NCBI GenBank assembly: GCA_010027105.1
Contig: RGVT01000085.1
Span: 1-9,180 of the forward strand
Length of the DNA: 9,180 bases
DNA from: Planctomycetia bacterium
Lineage (GTDB): Bacteria; Planctomycetota; Planctomycetia; Pirellulales; UBA1268
Direction of reading: 5' to 3'
This document shows, in pieces, positions 1 to 6,629 of this stretch; positions within the stretch are counted from its first letter, which is position 1; every line of letters begins with the position of its first letter. The notes under the pieces are model-generated. The model was not told the origin of the DNA and ran no database searches. It saw only the letters and a list, made by a program, of their open reading frames with translations. The translations under genes and the position numbers were made by a program.

Positions 1-221
1 CCCTGCACATCGTGCTCGGCGAGGAGATCAGGCCCGAGTGCCGCGGTAATCCCCGCCGCCATGCCGGCCGCCGCCTTGCCGCCGCCCACGACGACCACCC
101 GCTCCGCCGCCTCCACGGCCGCGCGCAGGGCGGCAGCGTGCCCGCCCACGAGCCGCTCCGGCTCGACCGCGCGGATCGCCGCCGACCAGATCGCCTCGGC
201 ATCCTCCCGGAGCCGTCCCAT
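1..221 (-). CDS. Glycerate 2-kinase (GckA/TtuD-like, DUF4147 N-terminus), partial at left edge
   Basis: About 73 N-terminal residues are visible, starting MGRLREDAEAIWSAAIRAVE and leading to a VVVVGGGKAAAGMAAG segment. A short helical start followed by a beta strand and a Gly-rich turn with Lys matches the N-terminal (DUF4147/MOFRL) domain of class II glycerate 2-kinases, which phosphorylate D-glycerate to 2-phosphoglycerate in the cytoplasm using ATP; some relatives are annotated as hydroxypyruvate reductase TtuD. The start is well fixed: the ATG overlaps the TAA of the upstream gene (TAATG), and a GGAGGGG Shine-Dalgarno lies just before it within that gene. The C-terminal catalytic and MOFRL parts are outside the window, so the exact activity cannot be checked. 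The family call rests on the N-terminal pattern only. Confidence 0.72.
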   Translation of the reverse strand, partial: MGRLREDAEAIWSAAIRAVEPERLVGGHAAALRAAVEAAERVVVVGGGKAAAGMAAGITAALGPDLLAEHDVQ

Positions 222-1087
222 TACCCCTCCGACAGGGGCGGGCCCTGCTGAGGAAAATTCTTGGGATCAAACCGTGAGAGATCGATGCCTCCCTGCGACT
301 CCTCCTCGAGAAGTTTCACGCGCATCTCGAGCCGCTCGAGCCGCCGGGCGAGGAGCGCGGGGCTTTCGGCCGATGGCGCGAGCGGCTGCGGCCGCGGCAC
401 GAGCGGATACCCAAGCTGCCGCTGCAGGGCCGCGAAGAAAAACAGCGGATCCTTGCCGCGGTTGGCCCGGGCGATTCGCCCCTCCTTCTCGCCGAACAGG
501 ATCACCCGGTCGGGCCCGGTGTCTGCACGGCCGCTCACGAGGGCGTCGCGCTTCTCGATCCGCCAATACTCGGGGCTCCGCACGTAGACGAGATCGGCGA
601 GATCGACGAGCCCCACCTGCCGGCCCACCGTGGCGATCCACGCTTTCCATTCGCCATCGAACATTCCGTCGTCGGCGACGGCGGCGAGACCTTGGGCGTA
701 GTCGAGCCGATTGCGCGACAGGCACTCGAAGCGGTAGAAGAACAGCCCCTGCGGCGTGGCCTGCTCGCCGCGGTAGGCCGCCTCGCGCTCGAGGATCGCC
801 AGCGCCGTGCGGATGTCGAACCGGCCCCCCTCCACTTCCGCCTGCCGCATGATGAACGTCTGGAAGGCGGTGAAGTAGTGCGGCAGCCGAGACATCGCCG
901 TCGAGAGCGTGCCGACGAGCTTCAGTTCGCCCACGAGGTAGTCGATCGCCAGCGGCAGCTTCGAGGTTGCGAGCACCTCCTCGCCGATCGAGGCGAGGGC
1001 CTCCTGGGCGGCCACGCCGGCGGTGATCCGCTCGGCGAGCACCCGGAACAGGTAGGCCTGTTCGATGTATTCCTCACGGTCGAGCAT
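221..1087 (-). CDS. Conserved hypothetical protein (planctomycete-type), coupled to glycerate kinase
   Basis: A 288-residue soluble protein with no signal peptide or membrane segment. I do not recognise a function. The first part is helical (starting MLDREEYIEQAYLFRVLAER). The middle has a notable FFYRFECLSRNRLDY stretch. A conserved-looking block FGEKEGRIARANRGKDPL followed by FFFAALQRQLGYPLVPRP lies near residues 198-233. A short leucine-rich coiled coil follows at about 242-265, then a polar tail ending FPQQGPPLSEG. The style resembles a family I associate with planctomycete genomes, but this is recollection, not a search. ATG 1087 is chosen because the frame upstream offers only a TTG at 1144 and low-complexity sequence; no clear Shine-Dalgarno precedes it. 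Its TAA overlaps the ATG of the glycerate kinase gene by one base, so the two are almost certainly one transcript. Confidence 0.8.
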   Translation of the reverse strand: MLDREEYIEQAYLFRVLAERITAGVAAQEALASIGEEVLATSKLPLAIDYLVGELKLVGTLSTAMSRLPHYFTAFQTFIMRQAEVEGGRFDIRTALAILEREAAYRGEQATPQGLFFYRFECLSRNRLDYAQGLAAVADDGMFDGEWKAWIATVGRQVGLVDLADLVYVRSPEYWRIEKRDALVSGRADTGPDRVILFGEKEGRIARANRGKDPLFFFAALQRQLGYPLVPRPQPLAPSAESPALLARRLERLEMRVKLLEEESQGGIDLSRFDPKNFPQQGPPLSEG

Positions 1088-1150
1088 GGGATGGACGCCG
1101 GTTTGTGGCGGATCGAAGGGCCGGGCCGCTGGGCTGGCCCGCAACCATCC

Positions 1151-1156
1151 TATAAT
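1151..1156 (+). promoter_or_regulatory. ribBA: Candidate -10 box (TATAAT) for ribBA
   Basis: A perfect TATAAT stands out in otherwise very GC-rich sequence in the 80-bp divergent spacer 1088-1167. No good -35 hexamer is seen 16-18 bp upstream (the sequence there is GC-rich). If used, transcription would begin near 1163, only about five bases before the ribBA ATG at 1168, giving an almost leaderless mRNA. This fits the lack of any Shine-Dalgarno there. No FMN riboswitch could fit in the spacer. A promoter for the minus-strand genes must also lie nearby, but no convincing one is seen. Confidence 0.5.
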
Positions 1157-1167
1157 TGATCACGCTC

Positions 1168-2406
1168 ATGCCCCACCGCTTCTCCACGATCGAGGCCGCC
1201 GTCGCCGCCATCCGCCGGGGCGAAATGGTGATCGTCGTCGACGCCGAGGACCGGGAGAACGAGGGGGATTTCGTCTGTGCGGCCGAGCACGCGACGCCGG
1301 AGGTCGTGAACTTCATGATCCGGCACGGCCGCGGCCAGGTCTGCATGCCGATCCTGCCCGACGTGGCCCGGCGGCTCGAGCTGCCGATGATGGTCGCCGA
1401 CAACTCCACCCCCCTGGGCACGGCGTTCACCGTGCCGGTCGACCACGCGACGGCCCGCACCGGCATCACCGCGGCCGAACGTGCCACGACGATCCAGGCC
1501 CTCCTCGACCCCGCGAGCCGGCCGGCCGACTTCGTCCGGCCCGGCCACCTGTTCCCGCTCGTGGCCAAGGAGGGGGGCGTGCTGCGCCGGGCCGGCCACA
1601 CGGAGGCGGCGGTGGACCTCGCGCGGCTGGCGGGCCTCCAGCCGGCCGGCGTGCTGTGCGAGATCCTCGACGACTCCGGCAACCGCGCCGATCGCGAGGC
1701 CCTCTTCTCGCTCGCCCGCGCGCACGACCTCGAGATCATCTCGATCGAGGAGCTGATCCGGCACCGCCGCACCCGCGAGAAGCTCGTGGAGCGGATCGCC
1801 GAGGCCGACCTGCCGACGACGTGGGGCCGCTTCCGCGTGATCGCCTACGGCGTGAAGTTCGAGCCGCAGCAGCCGATCGTGCTCGTGCTCGGCGACCCTG
1901 CCCGCGTGGCTGCGCCGCTCGTGCGGCTCCACTCCTCGTGCTTCACCGGCGATCTCCTCGACAGCCTGCGCTGCGACTGCGGCGATCAATTGCACATGGC
2001 CCTCGACATGATCTCGCGGGAGGGGGCCGGCGTGCTCGTCTACCTGCCGCAGGAGGGGCGCGGCATCGGCCTGGTGGAGAAGATCCGGGCCTACCAGCTC
2101 CAGGACCAGGGGCTCGACACCGTGGAGGCCAACCTCGCCCTCGGCTTCAAGGCCGACTCGCGCGACTACGGCGTCGGTATCCAGCTCCTCAAGGACCTCG
2201 GCCTCCGCAGGGTGCGGCTGCTCACCAACAACCCCAAGAAGACCGATGCCTTCATCTACGGCGGGTTCGACCTGGAAGTGGTCGACCAGGTGCCGATCCT
2301 GCCGCCGGTGCACGAGTTCAACGAGCGGTATCTGGCCACGAAGCGCGAGAAGCTCGGCCACGCCTTTCCGCAGGCGGGCGGGGGCGCCGGCCGCCTCCCC
2401 GATTGA
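1168..2406 (+). CDS. ribBA: RibBA: 3,4-dihydroxy-2-butanone-4-phosphate synthase / GTP cyclohydrolase II
   Basis: A 412-residue bifunctional cytoplasmic enzyme starting both branches of riboflavin synthesis. The N-terminal RibB half (about 1-200) converts ribulose 5-phosphate to dihydroxybutanone phosphate. It carries the DAEDRENEGDF motif (residues 25-35), HGRGQVCMP, TGITAAERATTI, and RPGHLFPL followed by GHTEAAVDL with H144/E146. The C-terminal RibA half (about 207-400) opens GTP to the diaminopyrimidinone. It has all three expected zinc cysteines, C258, C269 and C271 (HSSCFTGD...LRCDCGDQL), then YLPQEGRGIGL, IRAYQLQDQG, DTVEANLALGF and LLTNNPKK. Nothing catalytic looks degenerate, so both activities are expected. 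Length is normal for RibBA. ATG 1168 begins MPHRFSTIEAAV, a standard RibB start; the frame extends only to a TTG at 1156 inside the TATAAT box. Transcription may continue into the importer 64 bases downstream. Confidence 0.97.
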   Translation: MPHRFSTIEAAVAAIRRGEMVIVVDAEDRENEGDFVCAAEHATPEVVNFMIRHGRGQVCMPILPDVARRLELPMMVADNSTPLGTAFTVPVDHATARTGITAAERATTIQALLDPASRPADFVRPGHLFPLVAKEGGVLRRAGHTEAAVDLARLAGLQPAGVLCEILDDSGNRADREALFSLARAHDLEIISIEELIRHRRTREKLVERIAEADLPTTWGRFRVIAYGVKFEPQQPIVLVLGDPARVAAPLVRLHSSCFTGDLLDSLRCDCGDQLHMALDMISREGAGVLVYLPQEGRGIGLVEKIRAYQLQDQGLDTVEANLALGFKADSRDYGVGIQLLKDLGLRRVRLLTNNPKKTDAFIYGGFDLEVVDQVPILPPVHEFNERYLATKREKLGHAFPQAGGGAGRLPD

Positions 2407-2432
2407 CCGCCCGGCGCGCACGGCCTTAGCAT
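2403..2432 (+). promoter_or_regulatory. Candidate sigma-70-type promoter for the ABC importer operon
   Basis: TTGACC at 2403-2408 (five of six matches to TTGACA) overlaps the ribBA stop codon. Eighteen bases later comes TAGCAT at 2427-2432 (four of six matches to TATAAT). A start near 2439 would leave a leader of about 32 bases before the lipoprotein ATG at 2471. Spacing is reasonable but the -10 is weak, and such matches arise by chance; read-through from ribBA is the alternative. Confidence 0.33.
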
Positions 2433-2433
2433 C

Positions 2434-2467
2434 GCTCTCCGGCGAAAGGGACGAGCCCGCGGAGAGC
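2434..2467 (+). promoter_or_regulatory. Possible hairpin covering the Shine-Dalgarno of the binding-protein gene
   Basis: GCTCTCCG (2434-2441) is the exact complement of CGGAGAGC (2460-2467), giving an 8-bp stem with an 18-base loop. The right arm contains the only Shine-Dalgarno-like sequence (GGAGAG, 2461-2466) before ATG 2471, so folding would mask the ribosome site. A transcript starting near 2439 would lack most of the left arm, whereas read-through RNA from ribBA would contain it. Only one stem is seen and GC-rich DNA often yields such pairs, so confidence is low. Confidence 0.25.
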
Positions 2468-2470
2468 CGG

Positions 2471-4447
2471 ATGGATCGAGCCAGTCGTGTCGAGCGGCGA
2501 CGCAGGTTTCTCGCGGAGGCGGGCATCGGCCTCCTCGCGCTCGCCGGCGTCGCCGGCTGCGGACGCCGGGAAGCCGATCCGCTGGCCAGCGTGCGGCCCG
2601 AGCCCGCCGCCGCCGAGGCGGCCCGCACGGAGCCCGTCACGCCCCCCGCCGAACGCACCCCGGAGCCGTTCGACCCACCGGCACTCGCCGATCTCGACCG
2701 CACGGCCACGTGGATCGACCGCCCCGTCCGCGACGGCCTCGTGCTGCTGCGCGAGGAGCAGGGGAGGGAGCCCGCGGTCGCGACCGTGGCCGAGGCCCTC
2801 GCCCTGGCCAACGACTCGCCCGCGGCCAACGCCACGATCCTGGCAGCGCTCGGCCGGCTCCCGGAGCCGGGCCAGGCCGACCTGGGCGCCCGCGTCGACC
2901 GCCACGTGACCGGCGACCTCGGCAGCACCAACCCGATCATGATCAGCACGTCGGCGGAGTTCGACATCCTCGGCCTCACCGGGTTCGGACTGTTCTCCTT
3001 CGACCGCCGGCTCGAGCCCTTCGCCACGAGCGACACCGTCGCCTCCTGGCAGACGAGCACCGACGGCCTCGTCGACAAGGTGGTGCTCCGCGACGACCTC
3101 GTGTGGAGCGACGGGAAGCCCATCACGGCCCACGACATCGCCTTCACCTACCGGGTGATCATGGACCCGCGCGTACCCGTGCCCGCCGTCCGCAGCGGCA
3201 CCGACCAGCTCCGCTGGGTGCACGCCTACGACGACCGCACGATCGTCTTCTTCCACAGGGAGCCGCTGGCGACCAACGTCTGGAACATCAACTTCCCGGT
3301 GCTCCCCCGGCACGTCTACGACGCGACCTGGGAGGCCGACCCGACGCTCAAGGACAGCCCGGAGCACGTCGCGCTCGAGCAGGCGCCGGTGGTGGGCGGG
3401 CCCTACGAGATCGTGGAACGGCAGCGCGGCCAGCAGATCGTGCTCCGCCGCCGCGAGAGCTGGTCGACGGTGCGCGGGAAGCAGGTCCGCGAGCCCCCCT
3501 TCTTCAAGGAGGTGCGGTTCCGGATCGTCGAGGACCCCAACACCACGCTGCTGGCGCTCAAGAGCGGCGAGATCGACGAGATGGTGCTGCTGCCGGAGCA
3601 GTGGACGACGCAGACGAAGGGGCCCGACTTCTACGACCGCAACACGAAGGTCACGGCGCCGGAGTGGGTGAGCTTCCACTTCGGCTGGAACATCGACACG
3701 CCCTTCTTCGCCGACCGGCGCGTCCGCCGGGCGATGACCTACGCCTTCGACCACGACGCCATGCTCTCGAGGCTCTGCTACGGCCTCTACGAGCCCGCGG
3801 CCGGGCCGTTCCACCACACGTCGTGGATGGCCCCGAGGAAGAAGCCGGAGCCCTCCAAGCAGGATCTCGACAAGGCCGAGGCCCTGCTCGACGAGGCCGG
3901 CTGGGTCGACCACGACAACGACGGCGTGCGCGACAAGCAGATCAACGGCCGGCCCGTGCCGTTCGAGTTCACGATCCTCGTCAACCAGCAGCCGCTCCGG
4001 GTGGCGATCTGCACGCTCCTCAAGGAAAACCTCGACCAGATCGGCGTGCGGGTGAACGTGCGGCCCACCGAGTCGACCGTGCTCCAGCAGCTCACGCAGG
4101 AGAAGAAGTTCCAGGCCTACCTCGGCGGCTGGGGGGCCGGCACCGACCCCGACACCACGGAGAACGTCTGGGCGACGGGCGCCGGCCGCAACTTCATCGG
4201 CTACTCCAATCCCGAGGTCGACCGGCTCTTCGCCGAGGGGCGGCGCGAGCTCGATCGGGCGAAGCGGGCCGAGAAGTACGCCCGCATCCAGGAGATCCTC
4301 CACGACGACCAGCCCTACACCTGGCTCTACTGGCGGAACAGCTTCTACGGCTTCTCGAAGTCGCTCCGCGGCTACGTCTTCAGCCCGCGCGGGCCCTACC
4401 ACTACTCGCCCGGGTTCGCGAGCCTGTGGACGCCCCGGCAGGACTAG
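2471..4447 (+). CDS. Extracellular solute-binding lipoprotein, family 5 (peptide/nickel type)
   Basis: A 658-residue receptor subunit of a peptide-type ABC importer. The N-terminus is a lipoprotein signal: an Arg-rich start (ERRRRFLAEAG, which fits the RRxFL core of a Tat motif), a hydrophobic stretch and the lipobox VAGC with Cys30. A Pro/Ala-rich linker and an extra region follow (about 31-148, including TWIDRPVRDGLVLL). The SBP_bac_5 core starts near D149 (DLGSTNPIM) and continues with LRDDLVWSDGKPITAHDIAFTY, GPYEIV, LALKSGEIDE, and a C-terminal RIQEILHDDQPYTWLYW. A DHDNDGVRD loop at 480-488 has calcium-loop spacing and is often seen in this family. The protein is roughly 100 residues longer than typical DppA/OppA proteins because of the N-terminal region. 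ATG 2471 is chosen because it precedes the signal peptide and follows GGAGAG; the longer open frame upstream overlaps ribBA. It is followed 17 bases later by the first permease. The substrate is unknown. Confidence 0.93.
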   Translation: MDRASRVERRRRFLAEAGIGLLALAGVAGCGRREADPLASVRPEPAAAEAARTEPVTPPAERTPEPFDPPALADLDRTATWIDRPVRDGLVLLREEQGREPAVATVAEALALANDSPAANATILAALGRLPEPGQADLGARVDRHVTGDLGSTNPIMISTSAEFDILGLTGFGLFSFDRRLEPFATSDTVASWQTSTDGLVDKVVLRDDLVWSDGKPITAHDIAFTYRVIMDPRVPVPAVRSGTDQLRWVHAYDDRTIVFFHREPLATNVWNINFPVLPRHVYDATWEADPTLKDSPEHVALEQAPVVGGPYEIVERQRGQQIVLRRRESWSTVRGKQVREPPFFKEVRFRIVEDPNTTLLALKSGEIDEMVLLPEQWTTQTKGPDFYDRNTKVTAPEWVSFHFGWNIDTPFFADRRVRRAMTYAFDHDAMLSRLCYGLYEPAAGPFHHTSWMAPRKKPEPSKQDLDKAEALLDEAGWVDHDNDGVRDKQINGRPVPFEFTILVNQQPLRVAICTLLKENLDQIGVRVNVRPTESTVLQQLTQEKKFQAYLGGWGAGTDPDTTENVWATGAGRNFIGYSNPEVDRLFAEGRRELDRAKRAEKYARIQEILHDDQPYTWLYWRNSFYGFSKSLRGYVFSPRGPYHYSPGFASLWTPRQD

Positions 4448-4464
4448 GCGCTCAGGACCAGGCG

Positions 4465-5454
4465 ATGGCCAGCTACCTCGTGCGCCGGGCGGTCTACGGG
4501 CTCCTGACGCTCGTCGTGATCACCGGCTTCGTCTACGGCCTGGCCCGGAGCATGCCCGGCACGCCGCTCACGGTGCAGCTCGGCGAGACCGACCCGAGCC
4601 GCAAGGTGAACCCCGAGGACCTCGAGCGGCTGAAGCGCATCTACGGCCTCGACAAGCCCTGGCCGGCCGGCTTCGCCCAGTGGATCGCGAACGTGGCCCG
4701 CGGCGACCTCGGCCGCTCGATCTCGCGGAAGCAGCCGGTGGCCACGCTGATCGCCGAGCGGATCGGCCCCACCTTCCTGATCTCCGGCACGGCGCTCGTG
4801 CTCGCCTGGCTCGCGGCGATCCCGCTGGGGCTCTATTCCTCGGCCCGCAGCGGCCGCGCGGACGAGCGCCTCTCGAGCCTCGTGCTCTACGTGCTCTATT
4901 CCTTCCCCACGTTCGTGGCGGCGCTCTTCCTCCAGATCATCTTCGCCGTCTGGCTCCGCGGCACGGCCTGGGAGCTGCCGCTCTTCGGGATGGGCGACGC
5001 GCCGGCCGACGCGCCGCTCGCCGCCCGCCTGGCCGACGTGGCCCGGCACATGATCCTGCCGGTCACCTGCCAGACCTACGTGAGCCTGGCCTACGACAGC
5101 AGGTTCGTGAAGGCGAACCTCGAGGAGGCGGTGCGGCAGGACTACGTGCGCACGGCGCGGGCCAAGGGGGCGGGCCCGTGGCGGGTGCTCTGCCACCACG
5201 CCTTCCGCAACACGCTCATCCCGCTCGTCACGCTCTTGGGCCTGTCGCTGCCGGGGCTGATCGGCGGGTCGGTGATCATCGAGCAGATCTTCACCTGGCC
5301 GGGGATGGGGCGGCTGTTCTTCGAGAGCATCCGCGAGCGCGACTATCCCACGATCATGGGGCTGACGCTGATGTTCAGCCTGCTGACGCTGCTCGGCCAA
5401 CTGCTCGCCGATCTCCTCTACTGCGCGGTCGACCCGCGGGTGAGCGTAGAATGA
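4465..5454 (+). CDS. dppB: ABC importer permease, DppB/OppB family
   Basis: A 329-residue inner-membrane subunit. The start MASYLVRRAVYGLLTLVVIT gives the first membrane helix (about 9-28). A periplasmic segment contains LKRIYGLDKPWPAGFAQW and GDLGRSI, both hallmark DppB/OppB sequences. Further helices lie at about 103-123, 137-163, 194-212, 249-273 and 297-320. The cytoplasmic EAA coupling loop is EEAVRQDYVRTARAKGAGPW (about 220-240), which docks on the ATPases, followed by HHAFRNTLIPLVTLLGLSLP and QIFTWPGMGRL. Length and order are normal. It follows the binding protein by 17 bases with only a weak AGG-type ribosome site, and its last codons overlap the next start (ATGA). The symbol is a family label: the substrate is not determined. 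Confidence 0.95.
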   Translation: MASYLVRRAVYGLLTLVVITGFVYGLARSMPGTPLTVQLGETDPSRKVNPEDLERLKRIYGLDKPWPAGFAQWIANVARGDLGRSISRKQPVATLIAERIGPTFLISGTALVLAWLAAIPLGLYSSARSGRADERLSSLVLYVLYSFPTFVAALFLQIIFAVWLRGTAWELPLFGMGDAPADAPLAARLADVARHMILPVTCQTYVSLAYDSRFVKANLEEAVRQDYVRTARAKGAGPWRVLCHHAFRNTLIPLVTLLGLSLPGLIGGSVIIEQIFTWPGMGRLFFESIRERDYPTIMGLTLMFSLLTLLGQLLADLLYCAVDPRVSVE

Positions 5455-6629
5455 AGCGGAGCCCGCCGCCGGAAAAAGGTGACAGTCACCATGTGCCGGT
5501 CGCCGGAGGCGACACGGCCCCGGCCACAGGCCGGGGTCTGCAGACAAATGGTGACTGTCACCTTTTTCCCCGCTCGACCGGATTCTGGGCCGAGGCCTGG
5601 CGGCGGTTTCGCCGCAGGAAGCTGGCCCTGGCCGCGGTCGCGTTCATCGGCGGGCTCGTGCTCACGGCCCTCCTCGCCCCCGCGATCGCCGGCACGAAGC
5701 CCGTGCTCTGCCGCTACAAGGGGCGGATCTACGCGCCCTGCCTGGGCTACTTCCGCCGCGACCTCGAGCCCGCGATCTTCACGAAAGACCGCTTCAGGGG
5801 CACGTATCCCCGGAACCTCGCGGAGAAGGACCCGGAGAGCTGGGCGGTCTGGCCGCTGGTTTTCCAGGACCCCTCCCGCAGCGTGCGGGCCGACGAGTGG
5901 CCGGGGGAGCCGGCCAACCCCGCCCGGGACGAGGGGCGGCCGAGCCGGCGCAACCTCTTCGGCACCGACCAGGCCGGCGTCGACGTGTTCGCCAAGATGG
6001 TGCACGGCACCACGATCGCACTGCTGGTGGGCTTCGTGTCGATGGGGATCGCCGGCTCGATCGGGATCGTGATGGGGGCGCTGGGCGGCTACTGCGGCGG
6101 CTGGGTCGACATCCTCACCAGCCGGATCACCGAGATCGTGATGTGCATCCCCACGCTCGTGCTCATTCTGGCCGTGATCGCCGTGATCGAGAAGCCGACG
6201 ATCTGGCACACGATGGCGATCATCGGCGCCACCGGCTGGACCGGCATCGCCCGGCTCACCCGCGGAGAGTTCCTCCGCCTCAAGGGGGCCGAATTCGTGC
6301 TCGCCGCGCGGGCCGCCGGCGCGGGGCCGGTGCGGATCATGCTCCGGCACATCCTCCCCAACGCGCTGGCTCCGGTGCTCGTGCCGATCACGTTCGGAAT
6401 CGCGTCGGCCGTGCTCCTCGAGAGTTCGCTCTCGTTCCTCGGCTTCGGGGCTCCGCCCCCCACGGCCAGCTGGGGCTCGATCCTGAACGACGCCCGCGGC
6501 AACCTTGCGATGTGGTGGCTCGTGGTGTTTCCCGGCGCCGCGATCTTCCTGACGGTGCTCGCCTACAACCTGATCGGCGAGGCGCTCCAGGAGGCCACCG
6601 ATCCCAGGCTGCGGGAGGCGCGAAAATGA
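5451..6629 (+). CDS. dppC: ABC importer permease, DppC/OppC family (YejE-like loop), with repeat-encoded N-terminus
   Basis: A 392-residue second membrane subunit. ATG 5451 overlaps the dppB stop (ATGA) with no own Shine-Dalgarno, so translation is probably coupled. The family-typical start WAEAWRRFRRRKLAL appears only from about residue 46. Residues 7-40 are encoded by a palindromic DNA repeat (5471-5569), and no in-frame ATG follows it before the first helix (about 58-76), so the repeat must be translated unless a rare GTG/CTG start is used. A periplasmic loop of about 90 residues (77-169), beginning GTKPVLCRYKGRIYAPC with C87 and C97, resembles the long loop of YejE-type permeases. The core then shows FGTDQAGVDVFAKMVHG, five further helices and the EAA loop around E281 (RLKGAEFVLAARAAGAGP). 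The symbol is a family label. Confidence 0.93.
   Translation: MKRSPPPEKGDSHHVPVAGGDTAPATGRGLQTNGDCHLFPRSTGFWAEAWRRFRRRKLALAAVAFIGGLVLTALLAPAIAGTKPVLCRYKGRIYAPCLGYFRRDLEPAIFTKDRFRGTYPRNLAEKDPESWAVWPLVFQDPSRSVRADEWPGEPANPARDEGRPSRRNLFGTDQAGVDVFAKMVHGTTIALLVGFVSMGIAGSIGIVMGALGGYCGGWVDILTSRITEIVMCIPTLVLILAVIAVIEKPTIWHTMAIIGATGWTGIARLTRGEFLRLKGAEFVLAARAAGAGPVRIMLRHILPNALAPVLVPITFGIASAVLLESSLSFLGFGAPPPTASWGSILNDARGNLAMWWLVVFPGAAIFLTVLAYNLIGEALQEATDPRLREARK
5471..5569 (+). repeat. 99-bp palindromic REP/MITE-like element inside the dppC coding sequence
   Basis: Inverted arms of 25 bp (5471-5495 and 5545-5569) match at 24 of 25 positions. The outer ends are GGAAAAA and TTTTTCC, and each arm contains its own odd palindrome, GGTGAC-A/T-GTCACC. 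The 49-base interior holds two further perfect hairpins: GTCGCC-GGA-GGCGAC (5499-5513) and CCCCGGCC-ACA-GGCCGGGG (5518-5536). The whole can fold into a cruciform with two inner stems. Its length is 33 codons, so a simple insertion would keep the frame. No clear target-site duplication is seen. A related single arm occurs at 6686-6710. The combination looks like a dispersed REP-like or miniature element; mobilisation by a REP-type (Y1) transposase is an inference, since none is in the window. Confidence 0.87.

Noticed and set aside
1088..1167. FMN riboswitch upstream of ribBA
   Set aside because: The divergent spacer is only 80 bp, lacks the conserved FMN aptamer core, and places TATAAT next to the ATG.
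1150..3147. Minus-strand open frame of 665 codons across ribBA and the binding protein
   Set aside because: It crosses two well-supported genes, with a repetitive Arg/Ala/Gly/Val composition and no motif.
2426..4402. Long minus-strand open frame (658 codons) opposite the binding-protein gene
   Set aside because: It mirrors the plus-strand gene codon for codon, is Val/Glu/Arg/Leu low-complexity, and has no domain. It is a GC-bias shadow.
5447..5452. TAGAAT as a -10 box at the dppC start
   Set aside because: It overlaps the start codon and has no -35. The ATGA overlap explains expression by coupling.
5471..5569. att site or transposon end with target duplication
   Set aside because: No direct duplication flanks the element and no integrase or transposase lies in the window; a REP-like or miniature element fits better.
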